A DNA stretch of 64,000 bases, taken from Variovorax ginsengisoli. Lineage in GTDB: Bacteria; Pseudomonadota; Gammaproteobacteria; Burkholderiales; Burkholderiaceae_C. The stretch's first letter is position 1; every line of letters begins with the position of its first letter. Below are positions 24,623 through 32,995 of this stretch, one piece after another. The stretch is from positions 84,065-148,064 of the forward strand of contig NZ_JAUJZH010000020.1 of the NCBI RefSeq assembly GCF_030486595.1. Reading direction: 5' to 3'. Under the pieces are notes generated by a model. It was not told the DNA's origin, ran no database searches, and was given only the letters and a program-made list of their open reading frames with translations. Position numbers and translations under genes: made by a program.

Positions 24623-24648
24623 CCGCTGCCGGCACGTGCCGGCAGCGG
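24623..24648. repeat. Perfect 26-bp palindrome without spacer
   Basis: CCGCTGCCGGCAC is followed immediately by its exact reverse complement. It lies 33 bases upstream of the GNAT start codon. It may be an operator for a symmetric dimer or tetramer, or form a cruciform or RNA hairpin in the leader. No second copy was noticed in the window. Confidence 0.7.
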
Positions 24649-24828
24649 CAGCTGGGACTCGGGCGGTTCGAGGCGGCGAGGCAGTGGAGCGGCGCAGGGC
24701 CGCCAGCTTCAGCCAGCCAGGTGGGACGCGACGGACCGGGTGAGCGCAATGGATGGGGCGATGTGGCTTTCCATGGTGACCTCCGGTCGGTGGTTGAAAG
24801 AGGCGCCGATCTTAGCCCGCTCAGCGCG

Positions 24829-24858
24829 ATGTCATCGTCGCTTCATCGCGACGTCACG
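24829..24858 (+). promoter_or_regulatory. Possible Pho box before the lipoprotein / phospholipase C genes
   Basis: TGTCAT, CTTCAT and CGTCAC recur at exact 11-base steps (24830, 24841, 24852). This is the spacing of PhoB half-sites, whose consensus is CTGTCAT repeated every 11 bases. The first unit matches well and the others only in part. Phospholipase C genes are often phosphate-controlled, which supports the reading. Confidence 0.4.
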
Positions 24859-24913
24859 GCGCTCGCCTAGCCTGCTGAACGCCCCACGATTCCAAGACAC
24901 GGAGTGCTCCCCT

Positions 24914-25117
24914 ATGTACCCATGGCCCACCTTTCGCGCACTGGCTGCGCTGTCGACCCTGGCCTGCGCCCTGACCGCCTGCGGCGGCGGCAGCAGCGGC
25001 GCCGCGGGCACCGGCACGGCAGCCGCCGCGGCCGGCACCACCGCCAAGACCACGACCGACACCGCGTCGACGGCCGCCGACGCCAGCAGCCAGCCCAGCG
25101 TCAGCTACGCCCCCTGA
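24914..25117 (+). CDS. Small lipoprotein
   Basis: The 67-residue product has a type II signal peptide with lipobox LTAC and the acylated cysteine at position 23. The mature part is a short Gly/Ala/Thr/Ser-rich tail with no recognisable domain. It precedes the phospholipase C gene by 35 bases on the same strand and is probably cotranscribed. Function is unknown. Confidence 0.6.
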   Translation: MYPWPTFRALAALSTLACALTACGGGSSGAAGTGTAAAAAGTTAKTTTDTASTAADASSQPSVSYAP

Positions 25118-25152
25118 CCCCCCGCTCGATATTCCCCGACACTCGCCCTGAC

Positions 25153-27513
25153 ATGACCTCACGCCGCAACTTCCTCCAGAGTTCCGCCACCACCGGCATC
25201 GCCGCCGCCACGCTGGCCGCCTTTCCGCCCAGCATCCGCCGTGCGCTGGCCATCCCCGCCCATCACGACACCGGCACCATCAAGGACGTCAAGCACGTGG
25301 TCCTGCTGATGCAGGAGAACCGTTCCTTCGACAGCTATTTCGGCACCTTCAAGGGGGTGCGCGGCTATGGCGACCGCATGGCGGTCCCGGCGCCCAACGG
25401 CAAGAACGTGTTCCACCAAAGCTATACCAAGACCACGCCGCCCAGCACCTACGTGCCCTACCGGCTCGACGAGAGCAAGGGCAACGCGCAGCGCGCCGGC
25501 AGCACGCCCCACACCTGGGCCGATTCGCAGGCGGCGTGGGACCACGGCCGCATGTTCAAGTGGCCTGATGCCAAGAACCTGCTGTCGATGGGCTACTACG
25601 ACAGCGCCGAAGTCCCGTTCCAGCGGGCACTGGCCGAAGCCTTCACGCTGTGCGACCACTATCACTGCGGCATGCACACGGGCACCATCGCGAACCGCCT
25701 GTTCTACTGGAGCGGCACCAACGGCCCGAACGGCATCAGCCCGGTCGACGGCAGCAAGGTCCAGGTGGCGGCGCTGAACAACCAGTTCAACGGCGGCAAC
25801 GACATCGGCCCGTCGACCCAGGGCTGGACCTGGACCACCTATGCCGACCGGCTCGAGAAGGCCGGCGTAAAGTGGAAGGTCTACCAGAGCCTGATCGACA
25901 ACTACGGCTGCAACGAGATGATGGGCTTCCGCCATTGGCGCGCCGCCATCGAGCAGATGCCGCCAGCGCGGCGCCCGGTCTACGTGGCGGCCACCGACAT
26001 CACGCAGCCGGTCGATGCCGCCGGCCCGCTCTACGACGCGTCGGTCGACGATGCGCTCAGCCCGCTGGCCAAGGGCTTCGGCAACACCATGCCGCAAGGC
26101 TTCCTGGAGACCTTCCGCGAGGACATCAGGAACGGCACCCTGCCGGCGGTGTCGTGGATCATCTCGCCCTCGGCCTACAGCGAGCACCCCGGGCCGTCGA
26201 GCCCGGCCAAGGGCGGCTGGTACGTGCAGGAAGTGCTGGATGCGCTGACCGCCAACCCGGAGGTCTGGAGCAAGACCGTGCTGCTGGTCAACTTCGACGA
26301 GAACGACGGCTTCTTCGATCACTTGCCGTCGCCGGCCGTGCCTTCGCGCAATGCCGACGGCACGCTGGCCGGCGCCTGCACGCTGGCCGCTGCCGACGTG
26401 GCGGTCGAGTACCACGACTTCGCGCCCGCCACCACGAGCCAGCCCGCGATCGACGGCCGGCCCTACGGGCCCGGCCCGCGGGTGCCGATGTGGGTGGTCT
26501 CGCCCTGGAGCCGCGGCGGCTGGGTCAACTCGCAGGTCTGCGACCACACGTCGACGCTGATGTTCCTCGAGAAGTGCTTCGGCGTGGTCGAGCCGCAGAT
26601 CAGCAAGTACCGCCGCGCCGTCTGCGGCGACCTCACCAGCGCATTCAATTTCGAGCGCCCCAACAACGAGCCGCTGCCGACCCTGGCCGGGCACACGACC
26701 AAGGGCGACGCCGACGCGCTGACCGCCGCGCAGCAAGCGCTGCCGAAGATCACCCCGGCCGCCGATGCCGCGCTGCCGGTGCAGGCCACCGGCGTGCGGC
26801 CCTCGCGGGCGCTGCCCTACGAACTGCACGCCAGCGCGCGCACCGACGCGCTCAACGGCCGCGTGCAGCTGCTGTTCGCCAACAGCGGCCGGGCCGCGGC
26901 GGTGTTCCACGTCTATGACAAGCTGCACCTGTCGGACCGGCTGCCGCGCCGCTACGTGGTCGAGCCCGGCAAGCAACTGGCCGGCGACTGGGCGTCGATG
27001 ACCGACGACGCCGGCCTGTACGACCTCTGGGTGCTGGGGCCGAACGGCTTCCACCGCCACTTCAAGGGCGACCTGAACCGCCTGCGCGCCGGCGGCGTGG
27101 CGCTGCCGGAGATCCGCGTGGGCTACGAGCGGCGCCAAGGCGACCTCTACCTGCAGCTGCGCAACGACGGCCGCCGCGATTGCCGCTTCACCGTGCAGTC
27201 CAACAAGCTCTATGCGCGCCCCGAGGCCTTCGAGGGCGGCGGCAAGGACCGCCACGACGACCACGGCCATGGCAACGACGACCGCGACGAGCGCGGCCGC
27301 TACAACGGCAACAAGGACGGCTCGTGGAGCGTCCGGGTCAAGGGCGGCGACGACACCCGCATGCGCTGGAGCCTGGACACCAGCGGCCAGTGGTACGACT
27401 TCGTCGTGACCTGCGATGCCGACCCCGCCTTCTATCGCCGCCTGGCCGGCCGGCTGGAGACCGGCCGGCATTCGGTCAGCGATCCGGCGATGGGGCTGGC
27501 GGACCGCTTCTGA
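25153..27513 (+). CDS. Phosphocholine-specific phospholipase C (Tat-exported)
   Basis: The protein is 786 residues long, slightly above the usual size of about 700. It opens with a twin-arginine signal (MTSRRNFLQSSATTG). The catalytic domain has the family's KHVVLLMQENRSFDSYFGTF, where the threonine/serine and acidic residues act, plus CDHYHCGMHTGT and NFDENDGFFDH. The C-terminal part carries the DUF756-type repeats of non-haemolytic phospholipases. An unusual His/Asp/Gly-rich insert lies around residues 695-715. It hydrolyses phosphatidylcholine or related phosphodiesters in the periplasm or outside, likely for phosphate supply. Confidence 0.9.
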   Translation: MTSRRNFLQSSATTGIAAATLAAFPPSIRRALAIPAHHDTGTIKDVKHVVLLMQENRSFDSYFGTFKGVRGYGDRMAVPAPNGKNVFHQSYTKTTPPSTYVPYRLDESKGNAQRAGSTPHTWADSQAAWDHGRMFKWPDAKNLLSMGYYDSAEVPFQRALAEAFTLCDHYHCGMHTGTIANRLFYWSGTNGPNGISPVDGSKVQVAALNNQFNGGNDIGPSTQGWTWTTYADRLEKAGVKWKVYQSLIDNYGCNEMMGFRHWRAAIEQMPPARRPVYVAATDITQPVDAAGPLYDASVDDALSPLAKGFGNTMPQGFLETFREDIRNGTLPAVSWIISPSAYSEHPGPSSPAKGGWYVQEVLDALTANPEVWSKTVLLVNFDENDGFFDHLPSPAVPSRNADGTLAGACTLAAADVAVEYHDFAPATTSQPAIDGRPYGPGPRVPMWVVSPWSRGGWVNSQVCDHTSTLMFLEKCFGVVEPQISKYRRAVCGDLTSAFNFERPNNEPLPTLAGHTTKGDADALTAAQQALPKITPAADAALPVQATGVRPSRALPYELHASARTDALNGRVQLLFANSGRAAAVFHVYDKLHLSDRLPRRYVVEPGKQLAGDWASMTDDAGLYDLWVLGPNGFHRHFKGDLNRLRAGGVALPEIRVGYERRQGDLYLQLRNDGRRDCRFTVQSNKLYARPEAFEGGGKDRHDDHGHGNDDRDERGRYNGNKDGSWSVRVKGGDDTRMRWSLDTSGQWYDFVVTCDADPAFYRRLAGRLETGRHSVSDPAMGLADRF

Positions 27514-27523
27514 GCGAGCGAGG

Positions 27524-27552
27524 GCGGGCGAGGGGCTTGCCCCTTCGCCCGC
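27524..27552 (+). terminator. Strong hairpin after the phospholipase C gene
   Basis: A 12-bp GC-rich stem (GCGGGCGAGGGG against its complement with one bulged T) closes a four-base CTTG loop eleven bases after the stop codon. It is well placed to end the phospholipase transcript, although no T-run follows. Confidence 0.5.
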
Positions 27553-27614
27553 AGCATCCAGGCGCCCGACGTATGCTCCCGCCTCGTATCTCTTTGACAG
27601 CCTGGAGCATCCCC

Positions 27615-28406
27615 ATGATCGTCGAGCGCATCTGGACCGGCAACGCCTACCGCAACTACAACTACCTCATCGTCTGCCCGGAGAGCGGCGAAGCCCTGGC
27701 CATCGATCCGCTGGACCACCAGAAATGCCTGGCCGCCGCCAAGGACAAGGGCTGGCAGATCACGCAGATCCTCAACACGCACGAGCACCACGACCACACC
27801 GGCGGCAATGCGGCCGTGGTGGCGGCGACCGGGGCCAAGCTGATCGCGCACCACCAGTCGGGCTCGCGCATCGCCGGCGTGGACCGCGGCGTCAAGGCCG
27901 GCGACGTGATCAAGGTCGGCCGGACCGTCGAGCTCGAATGCCTCGACACGCCCGGCCACACCATGTGCCACATCTGCCTGCGCTCCCACACCGACAGCCC
28001 GGCCCTGTTCTCGGGCGACACGCTGTTCAACGCCGGAGCGGGCAACTGCCACAACGGCGGCAACGTCGAGGACTTGTACGCCAGCTTCGTCGACCAACTC
28101 GCCAAGCTGCCCGCCGACACGCGCGTCTACCCGGGCCACGACTACATCGAGAACAACCTGCGCTTCACGCTCGCGCGCGAGCCCGACAACGCGGCCGCCC
28201 ATGCGCTGCTGCCGCAGGTGGCCGCGCAGGACCCGGCGACGGCCCGGGTCACGACGCTGCAGGAAGAAAAGCAGATCAACACCTTCCTGCGCCTGAGCAG
28301 CCCGAGCGTCATCGCTGCGCTGCGCGAGGCCTTCCCCGATCTTCCCGACCAGCCGGACCCGAAGACGGTGTTCACCAAGCTGCGCGAATTGCGCAACAGC
28401 TGGTGA
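27615..28406 (+). CDS. Glyoxalase II-like metallo-beta-lactamase-fold hydrolase
   Basis: The 263-residue protein carries the zinc-binding motif THEHHDHTGG (55-64), a DTPGHTMCHIC histidine and the SGDTLFNAGAGNCHNGG and YPGHDY ligands. This set is that of hydroxyacylglutathione hydrolase, which converts S-lactoylglutathione to lactate and glutathione. The C-terminal RENLRFTLAREP-like segment and the EKQINTFLR motif, which in GloB contacts glutathione, support the assignment. It stands alone between the terminator and a convergent LysR gene. Confidence 0.85.
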   Translation: MIVERIWTGNAYRNYNYLIVCPESGEALAIDPLDHQKCLAAAKDKGWQITQILNTHEHHDHTGGNAAVVAATGAKLIAHHQSGSRIAGVDRGVKAGDVIKVGRTVELECLDTPGHTMCHICLRSHTDSPALFSGDTLFNAGAGNCHNGGNVEDLYASFVDQLAKLPADTRVYPGHDYIENNLRFTLAREPDNAAAHALLPQVAAQDPATARVTTLQEEKQINTFLRLSSPSVIAALREAFPDLPDQPDPKTVFTKLRELRNSW

Positions 28407-28412
28407 CCTGGC

Positions 28413-29348
28413 TCAGGCCCGCGCGCGTGTCGGCCGGCCCTGGAAGGCGGAGAACCCGGTCCGGATCTCGCCCAGCAGGCTGCCCGCCGCGACCGACAGC
28501 GGCCGACCGCGGCGCACCACCAGCCTGACCTGTGCCGAGCGGCACAGCGGGTGGGCCAGCTCCAGCGCCACCAGGTGCCCGGCCGCGATCTCCGGAGCCG
28601 CGGCCAGCCCGGCGCCGATGATCGTGACGCCGTCGGTGCTGCGCACGAAGCGCTTGAGGCCGACCACCGAGTTGCTGCGCAGCGTGATGTGCAGCTTCAG
28701 GTTCTCGGCGTATTCGAGCATCTCCACCAGCAGGCCGACCCCGTAGCCGGGCGGCATGAGGCCGAGCGGATAGCCGGCGATCTGCCGCAGGTGGAGCGGC
28801 CCGGACAACCGGGTCAGCGGATGCCCCGCGCGCACCAGCAGCCTGGCCGGCGCCGGCGCGCTTGCGACGGTCTCGAGCGCGGGATCGGCCGGCGGGTTGT
28901 AGGCGATGCCGATGTGGGCCTCGTCGTCGACGACGGCGCGCACCAGCTCGTTGGCGGGCGAGGCGTCGACCATCACCGCCAGCTTGGGATGCGCGGCGCA
29001 GAAGGCGGCGACGACCTGCTCCATCAAGCCGTCGATGAAGCCCTCGCTGGCGACGATCCTGACGTTGCCGGCTTCGAGCGATTCGATCGCGCGCAGCCGC
29101 TCGGCCAACTGCTCCTGGTGGGCTTGGCAGCCACGCCAGTATTCGAGCAGGTGCTGCGCGGCGTCGGTCGGCGCCACGCCCCGCGCCTGCCGCTCGAACA
29201 GGGTCAGACCGAGTTCTTCCTCCAGCAGAGCGACCTGCCGGGTGATCACCGAGGGGGCGGTGCCGAGGGCGTCCGCGGCGCCGCGGATCGAGCCGTGGAC
29301 GAGCACCTCGCGGAAGTAGCGTAGTCGTTTCTGGTTGATTTCTCGCAT
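28413..29348 (-). CDS. LysR-family transcriptional regulator
   Basis: I chose the ATG at 29348 (MREINQKRLRYFREVLVHGSIRGAADALG), giving 311 residues; the longer frame would need a TTG and would run through the inverted repeat at 29358. It has a normal LysR winged helix and effector domain. It is divergent from the alpha/beta-hydrolase and dipZ genes and probably regulates them. The effector is unknown. Confidence 0.88.
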   Translation of the reverse strand: MREINQKRLRYFREVLVHGSIRGAADALGTAPSVITRQVALLEEELGLTLFERQARGVAPTDAAQHLLEYWRGCQAHQEQLAERLRAIESLEAGNVRIVASEGFIDGLMEQVVAAFCAAHPKLAVMVDASPANELVRAVVDDEAHIGIAYNPPADPALETVASAPAPARLLVRAGHPLTRLSGPLHLRQIAGYPLGLMPPGYGVGLLVEMLEYAENLKLHITLRSNSVVGLKRFVRSTDGVTIIGAGLAAAPEIAAGHLVALELAHPLCRSAQVRLVVRRGRPLSVAAGSLLGEIRTGFSAFQGRPTRARA

Positions 29349-29357
29349 CGCCGTAGT

Positions 29358-29374
29358 GTTGCCCAACAGGCAAC
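29358..29374. promoter_or_regulatory. GTTGCC-N5-GGCAAC inverted repeat, likely LysR operator
   Basis: Perfect 6-bp arms with a five-base spacer stand ten bases before the lysR start and 80 bases before the divergent hydrolase start. A dyad of this size at this place is typical for autoregulation by LysR proteins. The function is inferred. Confidence 0.5.
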
Positions 29375-29453
29375 GAAGTGGTTAAAAAAATGCTGTTGGT
29401 AGAACAGATGGAAAGGCGAAGAATTCGCTTCGTCGAATCACGGAGAGAACCTC

Positions 29454-30503
29454 ATGTCCGAAGCCTTCCAACTGCAACGCCGGGCCTTCCTCGGCAGCGC
29501 CGCCGCCGGCATCGCCCTCGCGGAATCCCTTCTCCCGGCATTCGCCGAGGCCGCCACGCCGCCGCCGGGCAAGCCGGCGGCGGGCCCCGGCGCCGCGCCC
29601 CGGCAGCTCGAGCCGATCCGGCAGATCCGCGCCGGTGAACTCGATGTCGGCTACTACGAAGCCGGCCCGCGGGACGGCACGCCGGTGCTGCTGATGCACG
29701 GCTATCCCTACGACATCCACAGCTATGCGGAGGTCGCGCCGCTGCTCGCGGCGCGCGGATTCCGCGTGATCGTGCCGCACCTGCGCGGCCACGGAACGAC
29801 CCGTTTCATCGACCCGCAGGCGCCGCGCAATGCCCAGCAATCGGCGGTGGCGCTCGACCAGATCGCGCTGCTCGACGCCCTCGGCATCGAGCGTGCGCTG
29901 ATGGTCGGCTACGACTGGGGTGCGCGCACGGCCTGCGTGATCGCCGCCCTGTGGCCTGAGCGCTGCCTGGGCCTGCTCACGGTCGGCGGCTACATCGTGA
30001 CCAACCTCGCCGCCGCCGCGATGCCCTTGCCGGCCAAGGCCGAGCACGACTGGTGGTACCAGTACTACTTCGCGCTGGAGCGCGGCCGCGCCGGCCTGCA
30101 GGCGAACCGGCGCGACATCGCCCGGATCCTGTGGACGAACAACTCGCCGAAGTGGAACTACGACGAGGCGACCTTCCTGCGCAGCGCGGCCTCGTTCGAC
30201 AACCCGGACTACGTCGACATCGTGATCCATAACTACCGCTGGCGCCTGGGCCTGGCGCCCGGCCAGCCGCAGTACGAGGCGTGGGAGCGACGGCTCGCCA
30301 CGCAGCCGGTGATCACCGTGCCCACGATCACGATGGACGGCGCCACCAATGGCATCGTGCCGGCCGGCGATGGCCGGGCGCAGGCGGCGAAATTCAGCGG
30401 GCCGCGTTCGCACCGGGTGGTGCAGGGCGGTCACAACCTGCCGCAGGAAGCGCCGCAGGCCTTCGCCGACGCTGTCCTGGCGCTCGCCGCGGGGCACGTG
30501 TGA
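29454..30503 (+). CDS. Tat-exported alpha/beta-hydrolase, epoxide hydrolase-like
   Basis: The 349-residue protein opens with a twin-arginine-like signal (LQRRAFLGSAAAGIALAESLLPAFAEA). The core has HGYP (82-85) for the oxyanion hole and nucleophile elbow GYDWG with Asp154, so it uses an aspartate nucleophile as epoxide hydrolases and haloalkane dehalogenases do. A late GGHNLPQEAP gives the catalytic histidine. It is therefore an exported epoxide hydrolase or dehalogenase-like enzyme. The dipZ start overlaps its stop codon. Confidence 0.85.
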   Translation: MSEAFQLQRRAFLGSAAAGIALAESLLPAFAEAATPPPGKPAAGPGAAPRQLEPIRQIRAGELDVGYYEAGPRDGTPVLLMHGYPYDIHSYAEVAPLLAARGFRVIVPHLRGHGTTRFIDPQAPRNAQQSAVALDQIALLDALGIERALMVGYDWGARTACVIAALWPERCLGLLTVGGYIVTNLAAAAMPLPAKAEHDWWYQYYFALERGRAGLQANRRDIARILWTNNSPKWNYDEATFLRSAASFDNPDYVDIVIHNYRWRLGLAPGQPQYEAWERRLATQPVITVPTITMDGATNGIVPAGDGRAQAAKFSGPRSHRVVQGGHNLPQEAPQAFADAVLALAAGHV

Positions 30504-32251
30504 GCGTGACCCTCGCCGCCGTGGCCTATCTCGGCGGCGTGCTCACCATCGCCAGCCCCTGTGTGTGGCCGGTGCTGCCGTTCGTGTTCTCGCGCGCCGG
30601 GCGGCCGTTCGCATCGCACGGCCTGCCGATGCTGGCCGGCATGGCGCTCGCCTTCGCGGGCGTGGCGTCGCTGGCGGCGATCGGCGGCGCCTGGGCGGTC
30701 GCCCTCAACGAGTACGGTCGCTTCGTGGCCATTGCCTGGATCGCCCTGTGCGGCTGCGCGCTGCTGTGGCCGCCGCTGGCCGACGCGCTGAGCCGGCCCT
30801 TCGTCGCGCTCGGCCAGCGCCTGTCCGCGGGGCCGCAAGGCGATCCGGCACGGCGCTCCGGCATGCTGTCGTCGGCGCTGCTGGGCCTTGCGACCGGCCT
30901 GCTGTGGACGCCCTGCGCGGGTCCGATCCTCGGCCTGATCCTGGCCAGCGCGACCCTGAACGGCGCCAGCGCCACCACCTCGCTGCTGCTGCTCGCCTAT
31001 GCCGCCGGCGCCTGCACTTCCCTGGCGGCCGCGCTGGTGCTCGGCGGTCGCCTGCGCCCGCTGGTCAAGAGGACGGCCTTGTCGAGTGCCGCGATCCGGC
31101 GCGTTGCCGGCGCCGGCATCCTGGTCGGCGTGGCGCTGATCGCGACCGGCATCGACACCCGCCTGCTGAGCCGGATCTCGTTCGCGGCGCCCGCCGGGCT
31201 GGAGCAGGCGCTGGTCGAACGGGTGCGGCCGGGCCCGCCCCCAGCGTCGCCCGTGGCGCAGCGCGTCGACCTGTCCGCCCCGCGCGTCCTGTCCGAAGGC
31301 GCCTTTCCTTCGCTGGCCGGGGCGACCGAGTGGATCGGCTCCGAGCCGCTGACGCCCGAGAGCCTGCGCGGCAAGGTGGTGCTGGTCGATTTCTGGACCT
31401 ACTCGTGCATCAACTGCCTGCGCACCTTGCCGTACGTGCGGGCCTGGGCGCAGAAGTACCGCGATGCCGGCCTGGTGGTCGTCGGCGTCCATGCGCCCGA
31501 GTTCGCCTTCGAGAAGCGCCCGGAGAACGTGCGCCGCGCGGTCGCCGACCTGGACATCGGCTTTCCCGTCGCCGTCGACAGCGACCATGCGGTGTGGCGC
31601 GCCTTCGGCAACCAGTACTGGCCGGCGTTCTATTTCATCGATGCGCAAGGCCGGGTGCGCGACCATCAGTTTGGCGAGGGCGGCTACCAGCGCGCGGAGC
31701 AGCTGATCCAGCAGCTGCTGGCCGAAGCCGGGGGCGTGGTTCCGTCCGGCGTGGTGTCGCCGCAGGGGCAGGGCGTCGAGGCGGCCGCGGCGCCGACACC
31801 AGCGCTCTCGGAAGAGTCGTACCTGGGGTACGAGCGTGCCGACGGCTTCGCGTCGCCCGGGCGGCTCGAACGCGATCGCACGCGTGCCTACAGCGGCGTC
31901 GCATCGCTGGCGCGGGACCATTGGACGCTCGACGGCCAGTGGACCGCCGAACGCGATCGCGTCGTCTCGGCTGCGGCGCACGGGCGCATCGCCTATCGCT
32001 TCCGGGCCCGGGACCTCCACCTCGTGCTGGGTCCCGCGGCCGACGGCCGGCCGGTGCATTTCCAGGTGCGCGTCGACGGCCGGCCGCCGCTCGCGGACCA
32101 TGGCTTCGACACCGACGCGCAAGGGCGCGGCACGATCGACCGCCAGCGGCTCTACCAGCTCGTGCGCCAGCGCGCGGGCAGCGCGGAGCGCAGCTTCGAG
32201 ATCGAGTTCATCGAGCGGGGTGCGCAGGCGTACGTGTTCACCTTCGGCTAG
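30500..32251 (+). CDS. dipZ: DipZ-type thiol-disulfide protein (CcdA-like membrane domain plus thioredoxin domain)
   Basis: I chose the GTG at 30500, which overlaps the previous stop (GTGA) and gives MSVTLAAVAYLGGVLTIASP directly at the first helix. The 583-residue product has an N-terminal CcdA/DsbD-type membrane domain with paired cysteines (ASPCVWP and TPCAGP), a TlpA-like thioredoxin domain with active site CINC, and a C-terminal carbohydrate-binding-like beta domain. It carries electrons across the inner membrane to reduce periplasmic disulfides. Coupling to an exported hydrolase is unusual. Confidence 0.88.
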   Translation: MSVTLAAVAYLGGVLTIASPCVWPVLPFVFSRAGRPFASHGLPMLAGMALAFAGVASLAAIGGAWAVALNEYGRFVAIAWIALCGCALLWPPLADALSRPFVALGQRLSAGPQGDPARRSGMLSSALLGLATGLLWTPCAGPILGLILASATLNGASATTSLLLLAYAAGACTSLAAALVLGGRLRPLVKRTALSSAAIRRVAGAGILVGVALIATGIDTRLLSRISFAAPAGLEQALVERVRPGPPPASPVAQRVDLSAPRVLSEGAFPSLAGATEWIGSEPLTPESLRGKVVLVDFWTYSCINCLRTLPYVRAWAQKYRDAGLVVVGVHAPEFAFEKRPENVRRAVADLDIGFPVAVDSDHAVWRAFGNQYWPAFYFIDAQGRVRDHQFGEGGYQRAEQLIQQLLAEAGGVVPSGVVSPQGQGVEAAAAPTPALSEESYLGYERADGFASPGRLERDRTRAYSGVASLARDHWTLDGQWTAERDRVVSAAAHGRIAYRFRARDLHLVLGPAADGRPVHFQVRVDGRPPLADHGFDTDAQGRGTIDRQRLYQLVRQRAGSAERSFEIEFIERGAQAYVFTFG

Positions 32252-32260
32252 CAAGCAAAG

Positions 32261-32275
32261 GACGGGTTTCCCGTC
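32261..32275 (+). terminator. Short hairpin between dipZ and the peroxiredoxin gene
   Basis: GACGGG and CCCGTC flank a three-base TTT loop ten bases after the dipZ stop. No T-run follows, so termination may be partial. Confidence 0.3.
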
Positions 32276-32338
32276 GCCCGCCGTCGCGCTATGCTTCGAT
32301 TCGGTCCCCCATTCGAACCCGAACCACTGGAGCCCGCC

Positions 32339-32995
32339 ATGTCCCTTCGCATCAACGACACCGCCCCCAACTTCACGGCCCTCACCACGCAAGGCAGCAT
32401 CGACTTCCACGAGTGGATCGGCGACAGCTGGGCGATCCTGTTCTCGCATCCCAAGGATTTCACGCCGGTGTGCACCACCGAGCTGGGCTACATGGCCAAG
32501 ATCGAGCCGGAGTTCACCAAGCGCAACTGCAAGCTCATCGGCCTGTCGGTCGATCCGGTCGACAGCCATGGCAAGTGGGTCGCGGACATCGAGGAGACCC
32601 AGGGCGCGGTCGTCAAGTACCCGATGATCGGCGACACCGACCTGGCGGTGGCCAAGCTCTACAACATGCTGCCGGCCGAGGAGCCGGGCACCTCCGATGG
32701 CCGGACGGCCGCCACCAACGCCACGGTGCGCTCGGTGTTCATCATCGGGCCGGACAAGAAGATCAAGCTGATGCTGACCTACCCGATGACCACCGGCCGC
32801 AACTTTGACGAGATCCTGCGCGTGCTCGACTCGATGCAGCTGACCGTCAAGCACAGGGTGGCGACGCCGGTCAACTGGAAGAACGGCGAGGACGTGATCA
32901 TCACGACCGCGGTCACGAACGAAGAGGCCGAGAAGGCCTTCCCCGGCTTCAAGACCATCAAGCCCTACCTGCGCACCACCAAGCAACCCGGTTGA
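32339..32995 (+). CDS. 1-Cys peroxiredoxin (Prx6 type)
   Basis: The 218-residue protein has the peroxidatic cysteine Cys45 in FTPVCTTELG and the C-terminal extension typical of the Prx6 group (VATPVNWKNGEDVII). No second cysteine stands at a resolving position, so it is a 1-Cys type that uses an external thiol. It removes hydrogen peroxide and lipid hydroperoxides in the cytoplasm. The ATG at 32339 gives the usual MSLRINDTAPNF start. Its last 38 bases overlap a convergent membrane-protein gene. Confidence 0.93.
   Translation: MSLRINDTAPNFTALTTQGSIDFHEWIGDSWAILFSHPKDFTPVCTTELGYMAKIEPEFTKRNCKLIGLSVDPVDSHGKWVADIEETQGAVVKYPMIGDTDLAVAKLYNMLPAEEPGTSDGRTAATNATVRSVFIIGPDKKIKLMLTYPMTTGRNFDEILRVLDSMQLTVKHRVATPVNWKNGEDVIITTAVTNEEAEKAFPGFKTIKPYLRTTKQPG

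Larger units (their letters stand above)
24591..24913. other. Non-coding gap of 323 bp between divergent genes
   Basis: No gene is supported here. The stretch holds a perfect 26-bp palindrome near the GNAT start and a three-fold 11-bp-period direct repeat resembling a Pho box nearer the lipoprotein gene; both are listed separately. The remainder is unremarkable GC-rich sequence and should contain the promoters of both flanking genes. Confidence 0.7.

Noticed and set aside
25159..27471. Minus-strand open frame of 770 codons opposite the phospholipase C gene
   Set aside because: It mirrors the phospholipase gene, whose motifs and Tat signal are clear; the antisense product has low-complexity composition.
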